From Bog-532 sp963828445 (GTDB lineage: Bacteria > Actinomycetota > Actinomycetes > Streptosporangiales > Streptosporangiaceae), in the NCBI GenBank assembly GCA_963828445.1, contig CAWHFP010000028.1, positions 1-64,000 of the forward strand: 64,000 nucleotides of DNA, given 5' to 3'. This document shows, in pieces, positions 55,082 through 63,108 of this stretch (positions within the stretch are counted from its first letter, which is position 1; each line of letters begins with the position of its first letter). A program made the translations under genes and the position numbers. The notes under the pieces were generated by a model that saw nothing but the letters and a program-made list of their open reading frames with translations, was not told the origin of the DNA and ran no database searches.

Positions 55082-55480
55082 TTACGCCTGGCCGGCCGGG
55101 TCCTCGTCCGCGCCCGAGCCCGCCGGGCGGTCCGCCGGCGAGCCAGCCTCTTCCTCGTCGTCGTCATGAATGACGGTGGCCTGGACCCCGGCCTGTCCCC
55201 GCGCGACCTCTTCCTGGTCGTAGGCCTCGGCCGGGGCGTCCCGGTGCGGCGCCACGCTGCGGCCGTCGCCGGCGTGCACGCCGCCCTGAACCGGACCGCT
55301 CCACGGTGGCATCGAGGCCGGGCCCTTGTGCCGCGGCGCCCGGCCAGCCAGGATCGGCGGCAGCAGCAGGAAGCAGCCCAGGATGACCGCGCCGATCGAC
55401 AGGACGATCAGCCCGCTCTCCGGCATGTTGGTGATCGACGTCTGTACCGCCAGCGGCCCCGCCGCCGAAACCAAAGCCAT
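55082..55480 (-). CDS. Small membrane protein with acidic tail
   Basis: A 132-residue protein with one clear transmembrane helix (about residues 22-46, SGLIVLSIGAVILGCFLLLP), then a hydrophilic tail with an acidic run DDDEEE and Gly/Pro/Ala-rich end. I do not recognise the family. ATG 55480 has AGGAGAATAGG upstream. It lies between the HhH-GPD and universal stress protein genes on the same strand. Confidence 0.6.
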   Translation of the reverse strand: MALVSAAGPLAVQTSITNMPESGLIVLSIGAVILGCFLLLPPILAGRAPRHKGPASMPPWSGPVQGGVHAGDGRSVAPHRDAPAEAYDQEEVARGQAGVQATVIHDDDEEEAGSPADRPAGSGADEDPAGQA

Positions 55481-55594
55481 GTGACCTATTCTCCTCGCGC
55501 CCTTGTGCTGCCTGCTGTCCGGTGCCTGCTGCCCGGTGCCCGGTACGAATCTGGCCGCGCCGCCAGCAACCTGCCGCCAGCCAACCAGCCGCGC

Positions 55595-56035
55595 CTATCG
55601 TGCCTTACTGGCCTCCGGCACCACCAGCACGGGGCACGGCGCGTTACGCAGAACATACTGGCTGACCGCACCGAGCAGACGCGAGGGGGTTCGTTCTTTC
55701 CGGGCCGACAGCACCACCATCACGGCCTGGTGCACCCGCGCGGTGTCGACCAGCACCCGGCCCGGCGGCCCGGACACGACCCGGAGGACCACGCCGCTGT
55801 CGTCCCCCAGCGCCGCCTTGACCACGCTGTCCAGCGTGGATTCGGTCAGCTTCTGGTCCTCGGCGGGGGAGCGGGGCGTGGTCAGCGGCAGGCCCCCCGG
55901 GGTGCCGAGCGCACCCTCGCCGCTGTAGGCCATCACCGCCACCAGCTCGGTCCCGCGCAGTCTGGCTTCCTCGTGCCCCAGCCGGATCGCGGCGTACGAA
56001 TCAGGGGTTCCGTCCACGCCTACCACTACGCTCAT
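55595..56035 (-). CDS. Universal stress protein (UspA family)
   Basis: A 146-residue single Usp domain: MSVVVGVDGTPDSYAAIRLG at the start, helix HEEARLRGTELVAVMAY, strand GVVLRVVSGPPGRVLVDTAR and the end APCPVLVVPEA. The ATP-binding loop G-x2-G-x9-G-S/T is not clear (LSARKERTPSRLLGAVSQYV), so nucleotide binding is doubtful. ATG 56035 has a purine-rich site (AAAGAGGTGGACG). Role in stress response is inferred from the family. Confidence 0.88.
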   Translation of the reverse strand: MSVVVGVDGTPDSYAAIRLGHEEARLRGTELVAVMAYSGEGALGTPGGLPLTTPRSPAEDQKLTESTLDSVVKAALGDDSGVVLRVVSGPPGRVLVDTARVHQAVMVVLSARKERTPSRLLGAVSQYVLRNAPCPVLVVPEASKAR

Positions 56036-56209
56036 CGTCCACCTCTTTATGGACTTGCCCTACGAGCCGCACCAGCGGCCGGCCTGCGCCGTATTACGAG
56101 CATTTCCTTTCCCGCCCGCTTCCCAGGCATGCGCGATCCGGCGTTTCCTTCCGCCCGCCGCCAGCCCCCAGCCGCCAGCCCCCCAGCCCCCCAGCCGCCA
56201 GCCGCCGGC

Positions 56210-57202
56210 TCAGCGAACTCCGTCGTGCTGCGCGAGACGGCGGAACAGGTCGCCGAAAATCTGGTCCCGGTGTACCTGGGTGGTGGACCGGATCAGGTGC
56301 CGCCCGGGATCGCGGGACCAGGTCAGGCCGGCCGTGAGCAGCGGGCTGGTGGTGAGCTCGGTGTCCAGCCAGTCCTGGTGCAGGACCCAGGCGGTGGCGG
56401 CCATGTCCCAGATGACCTTGGACTGACCTGGCTCGTCCGGCACGTAATCGTCGTAGAGTCCGGCCAGCAGCGCGCCCACCGCTCCCCGCGGCCGGACGTA
56501 GCGGTCGATCTCGGCCTTGGTGGTGATCATGTGGTCGGTGACCCCCGCGCACGGCACCAGCACCAGCGGCACGCCCGAGTCGAGCAGCACCCGGGACGCG
56601 TCCGGGTCCTGCATCAGGTTGAACTCCGCGGTATCGCCCCAGTTCAGCGCGTGCCCTCCCAGCCACACGACGACGATGCGGGTGGCCAGCGTGGGGTCGG
56701 CCAGCAACGCCGAGGCGACGTTGGTCGGAGCGCCGATGGCCACCACGTACAGCGGGGAGTCCCCGCTGCGGGACCGCTCGATCAGGTCGTCCGCGGCCGG
56801 GCTGGGCACGGGACGGCCCGCCTCGGTCAGCCACTGCTCCGACCCGGAGAACACCGGGACCTTGTGGCCAGCCGCGTCCAGGACCCGGTGGATCTCGGCC
56901 TCGCTCTTGCGCATGCCTTCGGCCGGGGTGGGCGCCCGGTTGCTGGCGAACGGCGCCGCGTACACGGCCTCCAGCCGGACCCGGTCCGGCGCCAGCACCA
57001 CGTGGACCAGGGCGAACTGGTCGTCGATCTCGTTGCACGTGTCGGTGTCCAGCACCAGCCGGGCCGGGACCGGGGGTACCGCCGACAGCAGCCGGACCCG
57101 GTCCTCGTCGCGGCCGTGGGTGGAAGTCACGGAGACCACGCTGAATTCACGCTCCTTCCGAGGGGCCTTCGACCCCGGTGTGACGCCGGGGTCAATGATC
57201 AC
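56210..57202 (-). CDS. Nucleoside hydrolase (IUNH superfamily)
   Basis: A 330-residue hydrolase: LVLDTDTCNEIDDQFALVHV is the Ca-binding motif in the D-x-D-x3-E-x-D-D form. SPLYVVAIGAPTNVASALLA, IVVVWLGGHALNWGDTAEFN (metal-binding region) and a late Asp in SKVIWDMAATAWVL follow. It hydrolyses N-glycosidic bonds of nucleosides or a relative. GTG 57202 overlaps the upstream glycohydrolase stop by 11 bases; GTG 57139, with AAGGAG upstream, is an alternative start. It shares an operon with an ADP-ribosylglycohydrolase-family gene, which suggests joint breakdown of a nucleoside-type compound. Confidence 0.9.
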   Translation of the reverse strand: MIIDPGVTPGSKAPRKEREFSVVSVTSTHGRDEDRVRLLSAVPPVPARLVLDTDTCNEIDDQFALVHVVLAPDRVRLEAVYAAPFASNRAPTPAEGMRKSEAEIHRVLDAAGHKVPVFSGSEQWLTEAGRPVPSPAADDLIERSRSGDSPLYVVAIGAPTNVASALLADPTLATRIVVVWLGGHALNWGDTAEFNLMQDPDASRVLLDSGVPLVLVPCAGVTDHMITTKAEIDRYVRPRGAVGALLAGLYDDYVPDEPGQSKVIWDMAATAWVLHQDWLDTELTTSPLLTAGLTWSRDPGRHLIRSTTQVHRDQIFGDLFRRLAQHDGVR

Positions 57203-58502
57203 CCGCCCCGGCCTGCTCCGCCAGCCGCAGTGACCGCTCCGCCAGCGCGGCGATCTCGATTCCGTCGAACCCTGGCACCGCGCTGGTCAGCCGCTCCCCG
57301 CCGGCCGCCCGCAACTCGGCCGGGATCGCGCCCGCCCCGTAGAGCGCGCCGAACACGCTGCCCACGGTGGCCGCGTTGGAGTCGGTGTCCAGCCCGGCCG
57401 CCACCGACCGCCCGATCGTGGTCACGAAGTCTTCCTCGCCCCACAGCAGCGCGACCGCGATGATGCCGGCGTTGTTGATCGTGTGGACCCAGTTGTACTG
57501 GCCGGTGTGCGCGTCCAGCCAGGCCCGCGCCTCCTCGTAGGACGCGCCGTCGGTGGCCAGGGCCGCTATCCCGTCCAGGACCTCGGCCAGCCGCGAGCCG
57601 TCCGGCACGCAGGACCGGCCGGCCGCCAGCGCCACCACCGGCTCCCGGGTCACGAACGCCCCGGCCACCAGGCCCGCCGCCCACGTTTCGCCGTAGATTC
57701 CGTTGGCCACGTGCGACAGCCGGGCGTCGGTCAGCGCCAGCCGCGCGGCCCGGCCCGGGTCGCCCGGGTGGGCGTAGCCGAAGGCGTCGGCCCGGATCAG
57801 GGCCCCGATCCACTCCCGGTACGGGTTGCGCCAGGTGGCCGTCTCGGGCGGGCGCAGGCCGCGGACCAGGTTGCGGTAGGCGGCCCGCTCGGCGGTGAAC
57901 GTCTGGGTGAACGGCAGCAGGTTCAGCCACTCGCGAGCGACGTCCTCGGTGCTGAACCCGTCGCCGTAGGTCTCCAGCAGGTGCAGCCCGACCAGCGCCC
58001 AGTCCAGGTCGTCGTCGCGCGGGATGGCCGTGAACCGGCCCAGCGAAGCCAGCGGCGCCGACTCGTGCAGGTGGCTGACCCCGGCCGGCAGCTGGTCCAG
58101 CAGCGGTACGAACCCCTGCTGCGGCCATGTGCCCGCGGCCCGCAGGTAGATCTCGACCTCGGCCGCGGTCAGGCCCTCGACCGGCTTGCCCATGGTGTTG
58201 CCCACGCACCGGCCGAGCCACGCCCCGTACTGCCGGTCGGCCAGGTCCGGCAGGGTCAACGGCACCGGGGTCGGCACCGGCAGCAGCGTCACCAGCTCGT
58301 CCGCGCCCGGCTCGTGGTACCGCCAGCCCGGCTCCCGGGGCACGGCGGCCAGCTGGTCCTCGATCGTGGCCAGCCCCGGCCGGTCGTCGTCCCGGGCCGC
58401 CGCCCGGGCCTGTTCCAGCAGCGAGCCGACCTGGTAACCACTGGTCGCCAGCTGCTCCGCCTCGTCCGGGATCAGGTCCCGGTCGTCGAGCACGTCATGC
58501 AC
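57192..58502 (-). CDS. ADP-ribosylglycohydrolase-family protein (large form)
   Basis: A 436-residue PF03747 protein. After about 85 extra N-terminal residues (LLEQARAAARDDDRPGLATI) the core begins with YGAWLGRCVGNTMGKPVEGL. Further parts are RFTAIPRDDDLDWALVGLHL (metal-binding Asp cluster), GYAHPGDPGRAARLA, VHTINNAGIIAVALLWGEED and AAGLDTDSNAATVGSVFGAL. The second DTD-type metal site is intact. It differs from the protein at 38.8 kb in length and N-terminus and belongs to the larger subgroup often found with nucleoside hydrolases or kinases. ATG 58502 is used. The nucleoside hydrolase start overlaps its stop. Confidence 0.9.
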   Translation of the reverse strand: MHDVLDDRDLIPDEAEQLATSGYQVGSLLEQARAAARDDDRPGLATIEDQLAAVPREPGWRYHEPGADELVTLLPVPTPVPLTLPDLADRQYGAWLGRCVGNTMGKPVEGLTAAEVEIYLRAAGTWPQQGFVPLLDQLPAGVSHLHESAPLASLGRFTAIPRDDDLDWALVGLHLLETYGDGFSTEDVAREWLNLLPFTQTFTAERAAYRNLVRGLRPPETATWRNPYREWIGALIRADAFGYAHPGDPGRAARLALTDARLSHVANGIYGETWAAGLVAGAFVTREPVVALAAGRSCVPDGSRLAEVLDGIAALATDGASYEEARAWLDAHTGQYNWVHTINNAGIIAVALLWGEEDFVTTIGRSVAAGLDTDSNAATVGSVFGALYGAGAIPAELRAAGGERLTSAVPGFDGIEIAALAERSLRLAEQAGAGDH

Positions 58503-58879
58503 GAAAGCCTCCGAACCCCCGAAGCAGGCCCCAGGTCGGCAGCGCCACCGCCCTGAACCCGGCCGATCAGTAAACCTTTGTCATGATTTATATCGAAGGT
58601 CGCTTTCTGGCCCGTCACTACGACTACTCAGACCCGTCCGGAAAGACCCCCTTCGCGGGCTTGGCCGTGGTCAGGCGTTCTCTTCCGCCCGGTCTTCCCC
58701 AGCCGCCGCGGCCGCGCGAACGCGCAGACCAGCGGGGCCCTCCTCGGCCGCCGCCCCCCGCGCGCGAACGCGACCGTCATCGCTGTGCCCCATAGCTCTG
58801 GCTGCCGCGCAGAACGGCTGGAAATATGCTCACAGAGCAGTGCTCTTGTTTGCGCCTAGTGCTCTGATATCCTCGAACG
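58503..58879. other. Divergent promoter region before the TetR gene
   Basis: About 375 bases. Besides the candidate TetR operator no gene is supported; a short frame at 58583-58795 is Pro/Arg-rich and unlikely to be real. Confidence 0.4.
58833..58845. promoter_or_regulatory. Candidate TetR operator AGAGCAGTGCTCT
   Basis: Perfect 6-bp arms around G, 35 bases before the TetR start. A half-site AGTGCTCT (58857-58864) follows, 16 bases before the start. Position and symmetry fit autorepression. Confidence 0.65.
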
Positions 58880-59581
58880 ATGCCACCGCGCCAGACCGCC
58901 CGGGAACGGGTCCGGGCCGAGATCACCCGGGAGATCACCGACATCGCCCGGGCCCAGCTGGCGGCGGACGGCGCGGCCGCCCTGTCGCTCCGGGCCGTGG
59001 CCCGGGACCTGGGTATGGTCTCGTCCGCGGTCTACCGCTACTTCGGCAGCCGGGACGAGCTGCTCACCGCCCTGATCATCGACGGCTACGACGCCCTGGG
59101 CGCGGCCGTCGAGCAGGCCGACGCCGCCTGCCCCCGCGGCGACTACGGCGCCCGCTGGCGGGCGGCCACCAACGCCGCCCGCGACTGGGCCGTCGCCCAC
59201 CCCCACGAGTACGCGCTGCTGTACGGCTCCCCGGTCCCCGGCTACCAGGCCCCCGAAGCCACGATCGCCCCCGCCGCCCGCTCGGCCGCCGTCTTCGGCC
59301 GCCTGGTCAGCGAGGCCCACGCCGCCGGCGCCCTGAACCCGGACCCGCCCCGTGCCCCCGTCCCGCCGGTGCTCACCGGCGACCTGCAGCGCCTGCGCGA
59401 CGCGGTCATGCCGGGGGTCCCCGACGACGTGGCCGCCACCGCCCTGACCACCTGGGCCGGCGTCTTCGGCGTCATCAGCTTCGGGCTGTTCGGCCAGTTC
59501 AACAACGTCATCACCGACCTCCCCGCCTACTTCGACTACGCCGTCACCGCCCTGGCCCGCCTCACCGGCCTCCCCGCCTGA
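58880..59581 (+). CDS. TetR/AcrR-family regulator
   Basis: A 233-residue repressor. The helix-turn-helix reads VRAEITREITDIARAQLAAD, LSLRAVARDLGMVSSAVYRY, FGSRDELLTALII. The C-terminal domain contains the TetR_C-type block WRAATNAARDWAVAHPHEYA, LLYGSP and the segment FGVISFGLFGQFNNVITDLP, typical of the Rv1255c/WHG-domain group. Target is unknown; an AGAGCA-N-TGCTCT operator precedes it. ATG 58880 has no strong Shine-Dalgarno sequence. Confidence 0.92.
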   Translation: MPPRQTARERVRAEITREITDIARAQLAADGAAALSLRAVARDLGMVSSAVYRYFGSRDELLTALIIDGYDALGAAVEQADAACPRGDYGARWRAATNAARDWAVAHPHEYALLYGSPVPGYQAPEATIAPAARSAAVFGRLVSEAHAAGALNPDPPRAPVPPVLTGDLQRLRDAVMPGVPDDVAATALTTWAGVFGVISFGLFGQFNNVITDLPAYFDYAVTALARLTGLPA

Positions 59582-60125
59582 CGCCCCCGGCCCCCACGCC
59601 CCAGACCCACCAGCCACACCGTCTGCACTCCCAAGCGGCCCAGCTCGACCGCCCCATGAGTCACAAAACCCCCGGCAGCCCCTGCCTCCGGCGGGGTGCC
59701 TCGGTCCCGCGGGCCGCGACCCTTGATCGATGGCCCTTTACCCACCCTCTTATATAGGCAATGGCACCATCGCCACTAAAACGCCGCCGCGGCCGCCGCG
59801 CCCACACACCCCACCAGCACCATCAGCCCGCGGGCCATTCCAGCCCCGAAACCCTCGGTCCCAGAAGTCACTCCAGCCCCCAGCCAGTCCCGGCCCGGCT
59901 GCCAGCCTCTGCCAGTCCCGGCCCGGCCGCTGTCAGCCCCGGCCGACGGTCGGCCCGGGCCCGCCCCGCACCACCGGTGCAATGTGGACTTTGCCCCGCC
60001 TATAGCCGGTGCAATGTAGAGATTGCACCGGTTGGCGTCCGCAGCCGGGCCGCCCGCCCAGTCACATCAACCCCACGAGCCCCGCCTGCCCCACGAGCCC
60101 ACGAGGCCCGGCCTGCCCGGCCGTC
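59582..60125. other. Spacer with CCAG/CCCGG-rich repeats and an inverted repeat
   Basis: About 545 bases with no supported gene, including repeats of CCAGTCCCGGCCCGG type around 59880-59940. The inverted repeat at 60006-60031 is listed separately. Confidence 0.4.
60006..60031. promoter_or_regulatory. Perfect inverted repeat CCGGTGCAAT-GTAGAG-ATTGCACCGG with an extra half-site
   Basis: 10-bp arms with a 6-base loop. A third copy, ACCGGTGCAATGT, occurs directly upstream at 59973-59985. The spacing suggests a protein-binding array, though the hairpin could also stop the minus-strand sqdB transcript. Confidence 0.55.
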
Positions 60126-61285
60126 TCAGGCGCCGGGGGCTGGGTGGCGCCAGTTGACGGTGGGGAGGAGGGCTTCGGGGCGGGCGCGGTGGGCGTAGCG
60201 TTTGGTGATCTCGAACAGGGACTCGATGAGGGTGCCGGACAGCAGGTGGGGGTCCAGGCCGAGGTCGATGAGCTTGGTGTGGGTCACGTTGTAGTAGTGG
60301 CCGGAGAGTTCGACCCGGGGGTTGTCCAGGTGCTCGATAGCCACGTCGTCGGGGGAGGCGGCGGCGACCGCCTCGGCCATCTGCTGGACGGTCATGGATT
60401 CGGTGATCTGGTTGAACACCCGGTACTCGCCCCGGTCGGCCGGGTTCTCGCACGCCAGCTGGACGCAGCGGACGGTGTCGCGGATGTCGATCATCCCCCG
60501 GGTCTGGCCGCCGGTCCCGTACACGGTCAGCGGGTGCCCCAGGACGGCCTGGATCACGAACCGGTTCAGCACGGTGCCGAAGACGGCGTCGTAGTCGAAC
60601 CGGGTCGCCAGCCGCTCATCGCGGGCGGTCTCGGGTGGTTTGCTGGCCGTAGACGACGCCCTGGTTCAGGTCGGTGGCGCGCAGGTTCCACACCCGGCAC
60701 GCGAACTCGATGTTGTGGGAGTCGTGGACCTTGGACAGGTGGTAGAACGACCCCGGCCGCATCGGGTACGGGACCTTGTCGCGGCGGCCCTTGTACTCGA
60801 TCTCCAGCCAGCCCTCCTCGATGTCAATGTTCGGGGTGCCGTAGGCGCCCAGGGTGCCCAGCTTGACCAGGTGAATGTCGGGGCTGGTCTCGGCGATCGC
60901 GAACAGCAGGTTCAAGTTGCCGACCACGTTGTTGTGCTGGGTGTAGACCGCGTGGGCCCGGTCGATCATCGAATAGGGCGCGGCCCGCTGCTCAGCGAAA
61001 TGGACCACCGCGTCCGGCCCGAACTCGGTGATCACCCGGTGACAGAACACCGGATCGGTCAGATCCCCCACAAACACGCCGAATCGAGGCCCCGGTCAGC
61101 TCCCGCCACACCGCCACCCGCGCCTGCAGCGGCTCGATCGGCACCAGCGACTCCACCCCGAGCTCATGGTCATAGCCCCGCCGGGCGAAATTGTCCGCCA
61201 CCGCCACCTGATGCCCGGCCGCCGACAAATGCAACGCCGTCGGCCACCCCAGATACCCATCCCCACCCAGGACCAGAATCTTCAT
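60126..61285 (-). pseudogene. sqdB: UDP-sulfoquinovose synthase SqdB-like, two frameshifts
   Basis: SDR-type epimerase that would make UDP-sulfoquinovose from UDP-glucose and sulfite. Three frames together give the protein: MKILVLGGDGYLGWPTALHL with NAD-binding glycines and VWRELTGASI (61285 to about 61090); then VGDLTDPVF, HFAEQRAAPYSMIDRAHAVY, KLGTLGAYGTPNIDIEEG and the catalytic FYHLSKVHDSHNIEFACR with Tyr and Lys (to about 60640); then ATRFDYDAVFGTVLNRF, GTGGQTRGMIDIRDTVRCVQ and NVTHTKLIDLGLDPHLLSG to the stop at 60126. Frame changes near 61085 and 60640 fall in conserved sequence. No simple repeat is present at those places. It is therefore a recent pseudogene or contains sequence errors. 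ATG 61285. Confidence 0.85.
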
Positions 61286-61633
61286 CGCCTGTCACCTTCT
61301 TGAGCCGCAGTGCTGGTTGAGCCGCAGTGCTGGTTGAGCCAGGCCTGCCCGTCATGGCCGGCCATAAGTGGAATTTCGGGCGAGCCCGTTACAGAAAAGC
61401 TGGGGGCCGTTACACATTTGATGCCGTTTTCCGAGCTTTCCCCGATGATGCAGGGGCAGCATTAGCTGCGCATGGTGCAGCGACACGGTAGCGTGCTGAA
61501 CAGCAGCCGTGAGGCTGATGGGGAGTTTGAGCAGTACCCAGGGCGCTGACGGCCTGCGGCGCCGCCCCCGTGTACCCACTCTCAGGGACCTCTCCGATGT
61601 GTGCTGTCGGTGGTCACGTACCCTAGGAAACAA
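61286..61633. other. Divergent spacer before the GtrA gene
   Basis: About 350 bases. Direct repeats TTGAGCCGCAGTGCTGG at 61300-61334 lie just upstream of sqdB. AT-rich promoter-like sequence occurs around 61380-61480. No gene is supported. Confidence 0.4.
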
Positions 61634-62269
61634 ATGGTGCTTGTAAAGAGTCGGATCGGTGCGGCCTTGTGGCGTCGGGCCCGCAGCAATGTTGGCATCC
61701 GTTTCACCCGGTTTACGGTGGTGGCGGTGGCCTCTGTTGCGGCCAGCCAGCTGTCGCTGAGCCTGCTGCTCGGACCCGGGCACCAGACCGCGGGCTTCTC
61801 CGGCGGCCTGGCCGCCATGATCGGCGCGGGCGTCAGCTACGTGCTGAGCCGCTGGGCCTGGGAGCGCAAGGGCCGTCCGAACCTGCTCAAGGAGACGCTG
61901 CCGTTCTGGCTGGTCTCCGTGGTCGTCTGGATCCTGCTGGCCCTGGCGGCCAAGCTCGGCGTCCACCTGGCCGCGTCCATGAACCTGCACGGCGCCGAGC
62001 GGATCGCGCTCACCGACGGCATCTACTTCCTCGGTAACTGCGTCACGTTCCTGCTGCGGTTCCTGCTCTTCCACTACGTCCTGTTCGCGGACTCCCGCTC
62101 GCAGCGGGAGTCCGCGAAGCACGGCCAGGCCGGTCAGCGTGATTCTGCTCCGCTGCTGTCGGCCGAGGCGGTCCCGGGCGCCGACCCGTCCATCAGCTCG
62201 TCGAGCGAGGTGGACTCGGGCGCCACCGGCGACGAGTCGCTGGCCGACGTCACGCCCGACCGGCGCTGA
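61634..62269 (+). CDS. GtrA-family membrane protein
   Basis: A 211-residue protein with four hydrophobic helices: FTRFTVVAVASVAASQLSLS, GFSGGLAAMIGAGVSYVLSR followed by WAWERKGRPNLLK, FWLVSVVVWILLALAAKLGV and YFLGNCVTFLLRFLLFHYVL with the closing FHYVLF typical of GtrA. GtrA-like proteins help move polyprenyl-linked sugars or cooperate with GT2 glycosyltransferases. The convergent GT2 gene supports this. The last 45 residues are Ser/Asp/Glu-rich and lie opposite the end of that gene (136-base overlap). ATG 61634 has TAGGAAA upstream; GTG 61601 is possible. Confidence 0.88.
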   Translation: MVLVKSRIGAALWRRARSNVGIRFTRFTVVAVASVAASQLSLSLLLGPGHQTAGFSGGLAAMIGAGVSYVLSRWAWERKGRPNLLKETLPFWLVSVVVWILLALAAKLGVHLAASMNLHGAERIALTDGIYFLGNCVTFLLRFLLFHYVLFADSRSQRESAKHGQAGQRDSAPLLSAEAVPGADPSISSSSEVDSGATGDESLADVTPDRR

Positions 62270-63108
62270 GCGCCGGCCCGGCGCGCACGCTCCCGCCACC
62301 AGGTTCCGAACACCACCCGGCTGAACCGGAACCCGTAGAACAGGTTGTTCACGCCGGGGATGTGCAGGTTGTACAGCGGGTTCTGGCCCTTCTTGGACTC
62401 ACCCACCCGGCGCTTGTGGATGGTGGCCGGCACTTCGGACACCTTGTAGCCGTGGGTGATCACGCCGATCAGCAGCTCTGACGCCTGGTACTGCGGCTGC
62501 GACAGCTGCACCGCCCCGGTCACCTCGGACCGCATGGCCCGCAGGCCGAACGTGGTGTCGGAGATGCGCTGCCCGGTCAGCAGGCTGATCGTGGCCGCGA
62601 AGAACCGCACCCCGGCCTGCCGGATCGGGTCGTGGGTCTCCTCGCTGCCGAGCCGCCGGGAACCGGTCACGAAGTCGGCCTGGCCGGCCAGGATCGGCGC
62701 CATCAGCTTCTCGATCTCGGCCGGGTTGTACTGACCGTCGGCGTCCGTGGTCACGATGTACTGGGCGCCGCCGTCGCGGGCGATCCGGTAGCCGAGCCGC
62801 AGCGCCGCGCCCTGGCCCCGGTTGACCGGAACGTCAGCCACCAGGGCCCCGGCCGCGTCGGCTTCCTTGGCGGTGGCGTCGGCGCAGCCGTCGGCGACCA
62901 CGATCGTCGCGGTCTTCAGGCCGGACACTTCGGCGGGCAGGTTCTGCACCACCGGGCCGACCGCGCCCTCTTCGTTGTAGGCCGCGATGACCAGCGCCAC
63001 CGGCGGCAGCTTGCGCACCCGGTCGCCGTACTGCTCGGCCATGACGGCCAGCGCCTCGTCGTCGACCGCGACGTCCTGCGCGCTCGCGTACGCGTCGGTC
63101 CCGCTCAT
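62134..63108 (-). CDS. Family 2 glycosyltransferase (polyprenyl-phosphate sugar transferase type)
   Basis: A 324-residue GT-A enzyme: LPPVALVIAAYNEEGAVGPV (nucleotide-sugar binding), TIVVADGCADATAKEADAAG, NRGQGAALRLGYRIARDGGA, and metal-binding DADGQY with NPAEIEKLM, then GSRRLG and SDTTFGLRAM. It resembles dolichyl/polyprenyl-phosphate mannosyl- or glucosyltransferases. No C-terminal membrane domain is present, so the separate GtrA protein may serve as membrane partner. ATG 63108 overlaps the stop of the upstream epimerase gene (ATGA). The Ser/Ala/Asp-rich tail overlaps the convergent GtrA gene. Confidence 0.92.
   Translation of the reverse strand: MSGTDAYASAQDVAVDDEALAVMAEQYGDRVRKLPPVALVIAAYNEEGAVGPVVQNLPAEVSGLKTATIVVADGCADATAKEADAAGALVADVPVNRGQGAALRLGYRIARDGGAQYIVTTDADGQYNPAEIEKLMAPILAGQADFVTGSRRLGSEETHDPIRQAGVRFFAATISLLTGQRISDTTFGLRAMRSEVTGAVQLSQPQYQASELLIGVITHGYKVSEVPATIHKRRVGESKKGQNPLYNLHIPGVNNLFYGFRFSRVVFGTWWRERARRAGAQRRSGVTSASDSSPVAPESTSLDELMDGSAPGTASADSSGAESR

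Noticed and set aside
51658..58502. Antiphage defence island around the regulators, HhH-GPD protein and ADP-ribosylglycohydrolase
   Set aside because: No nuclease, helicase, toxin or membrane effector of a known defence type is present; each gene has a simpler metabolic or regulatory reading.
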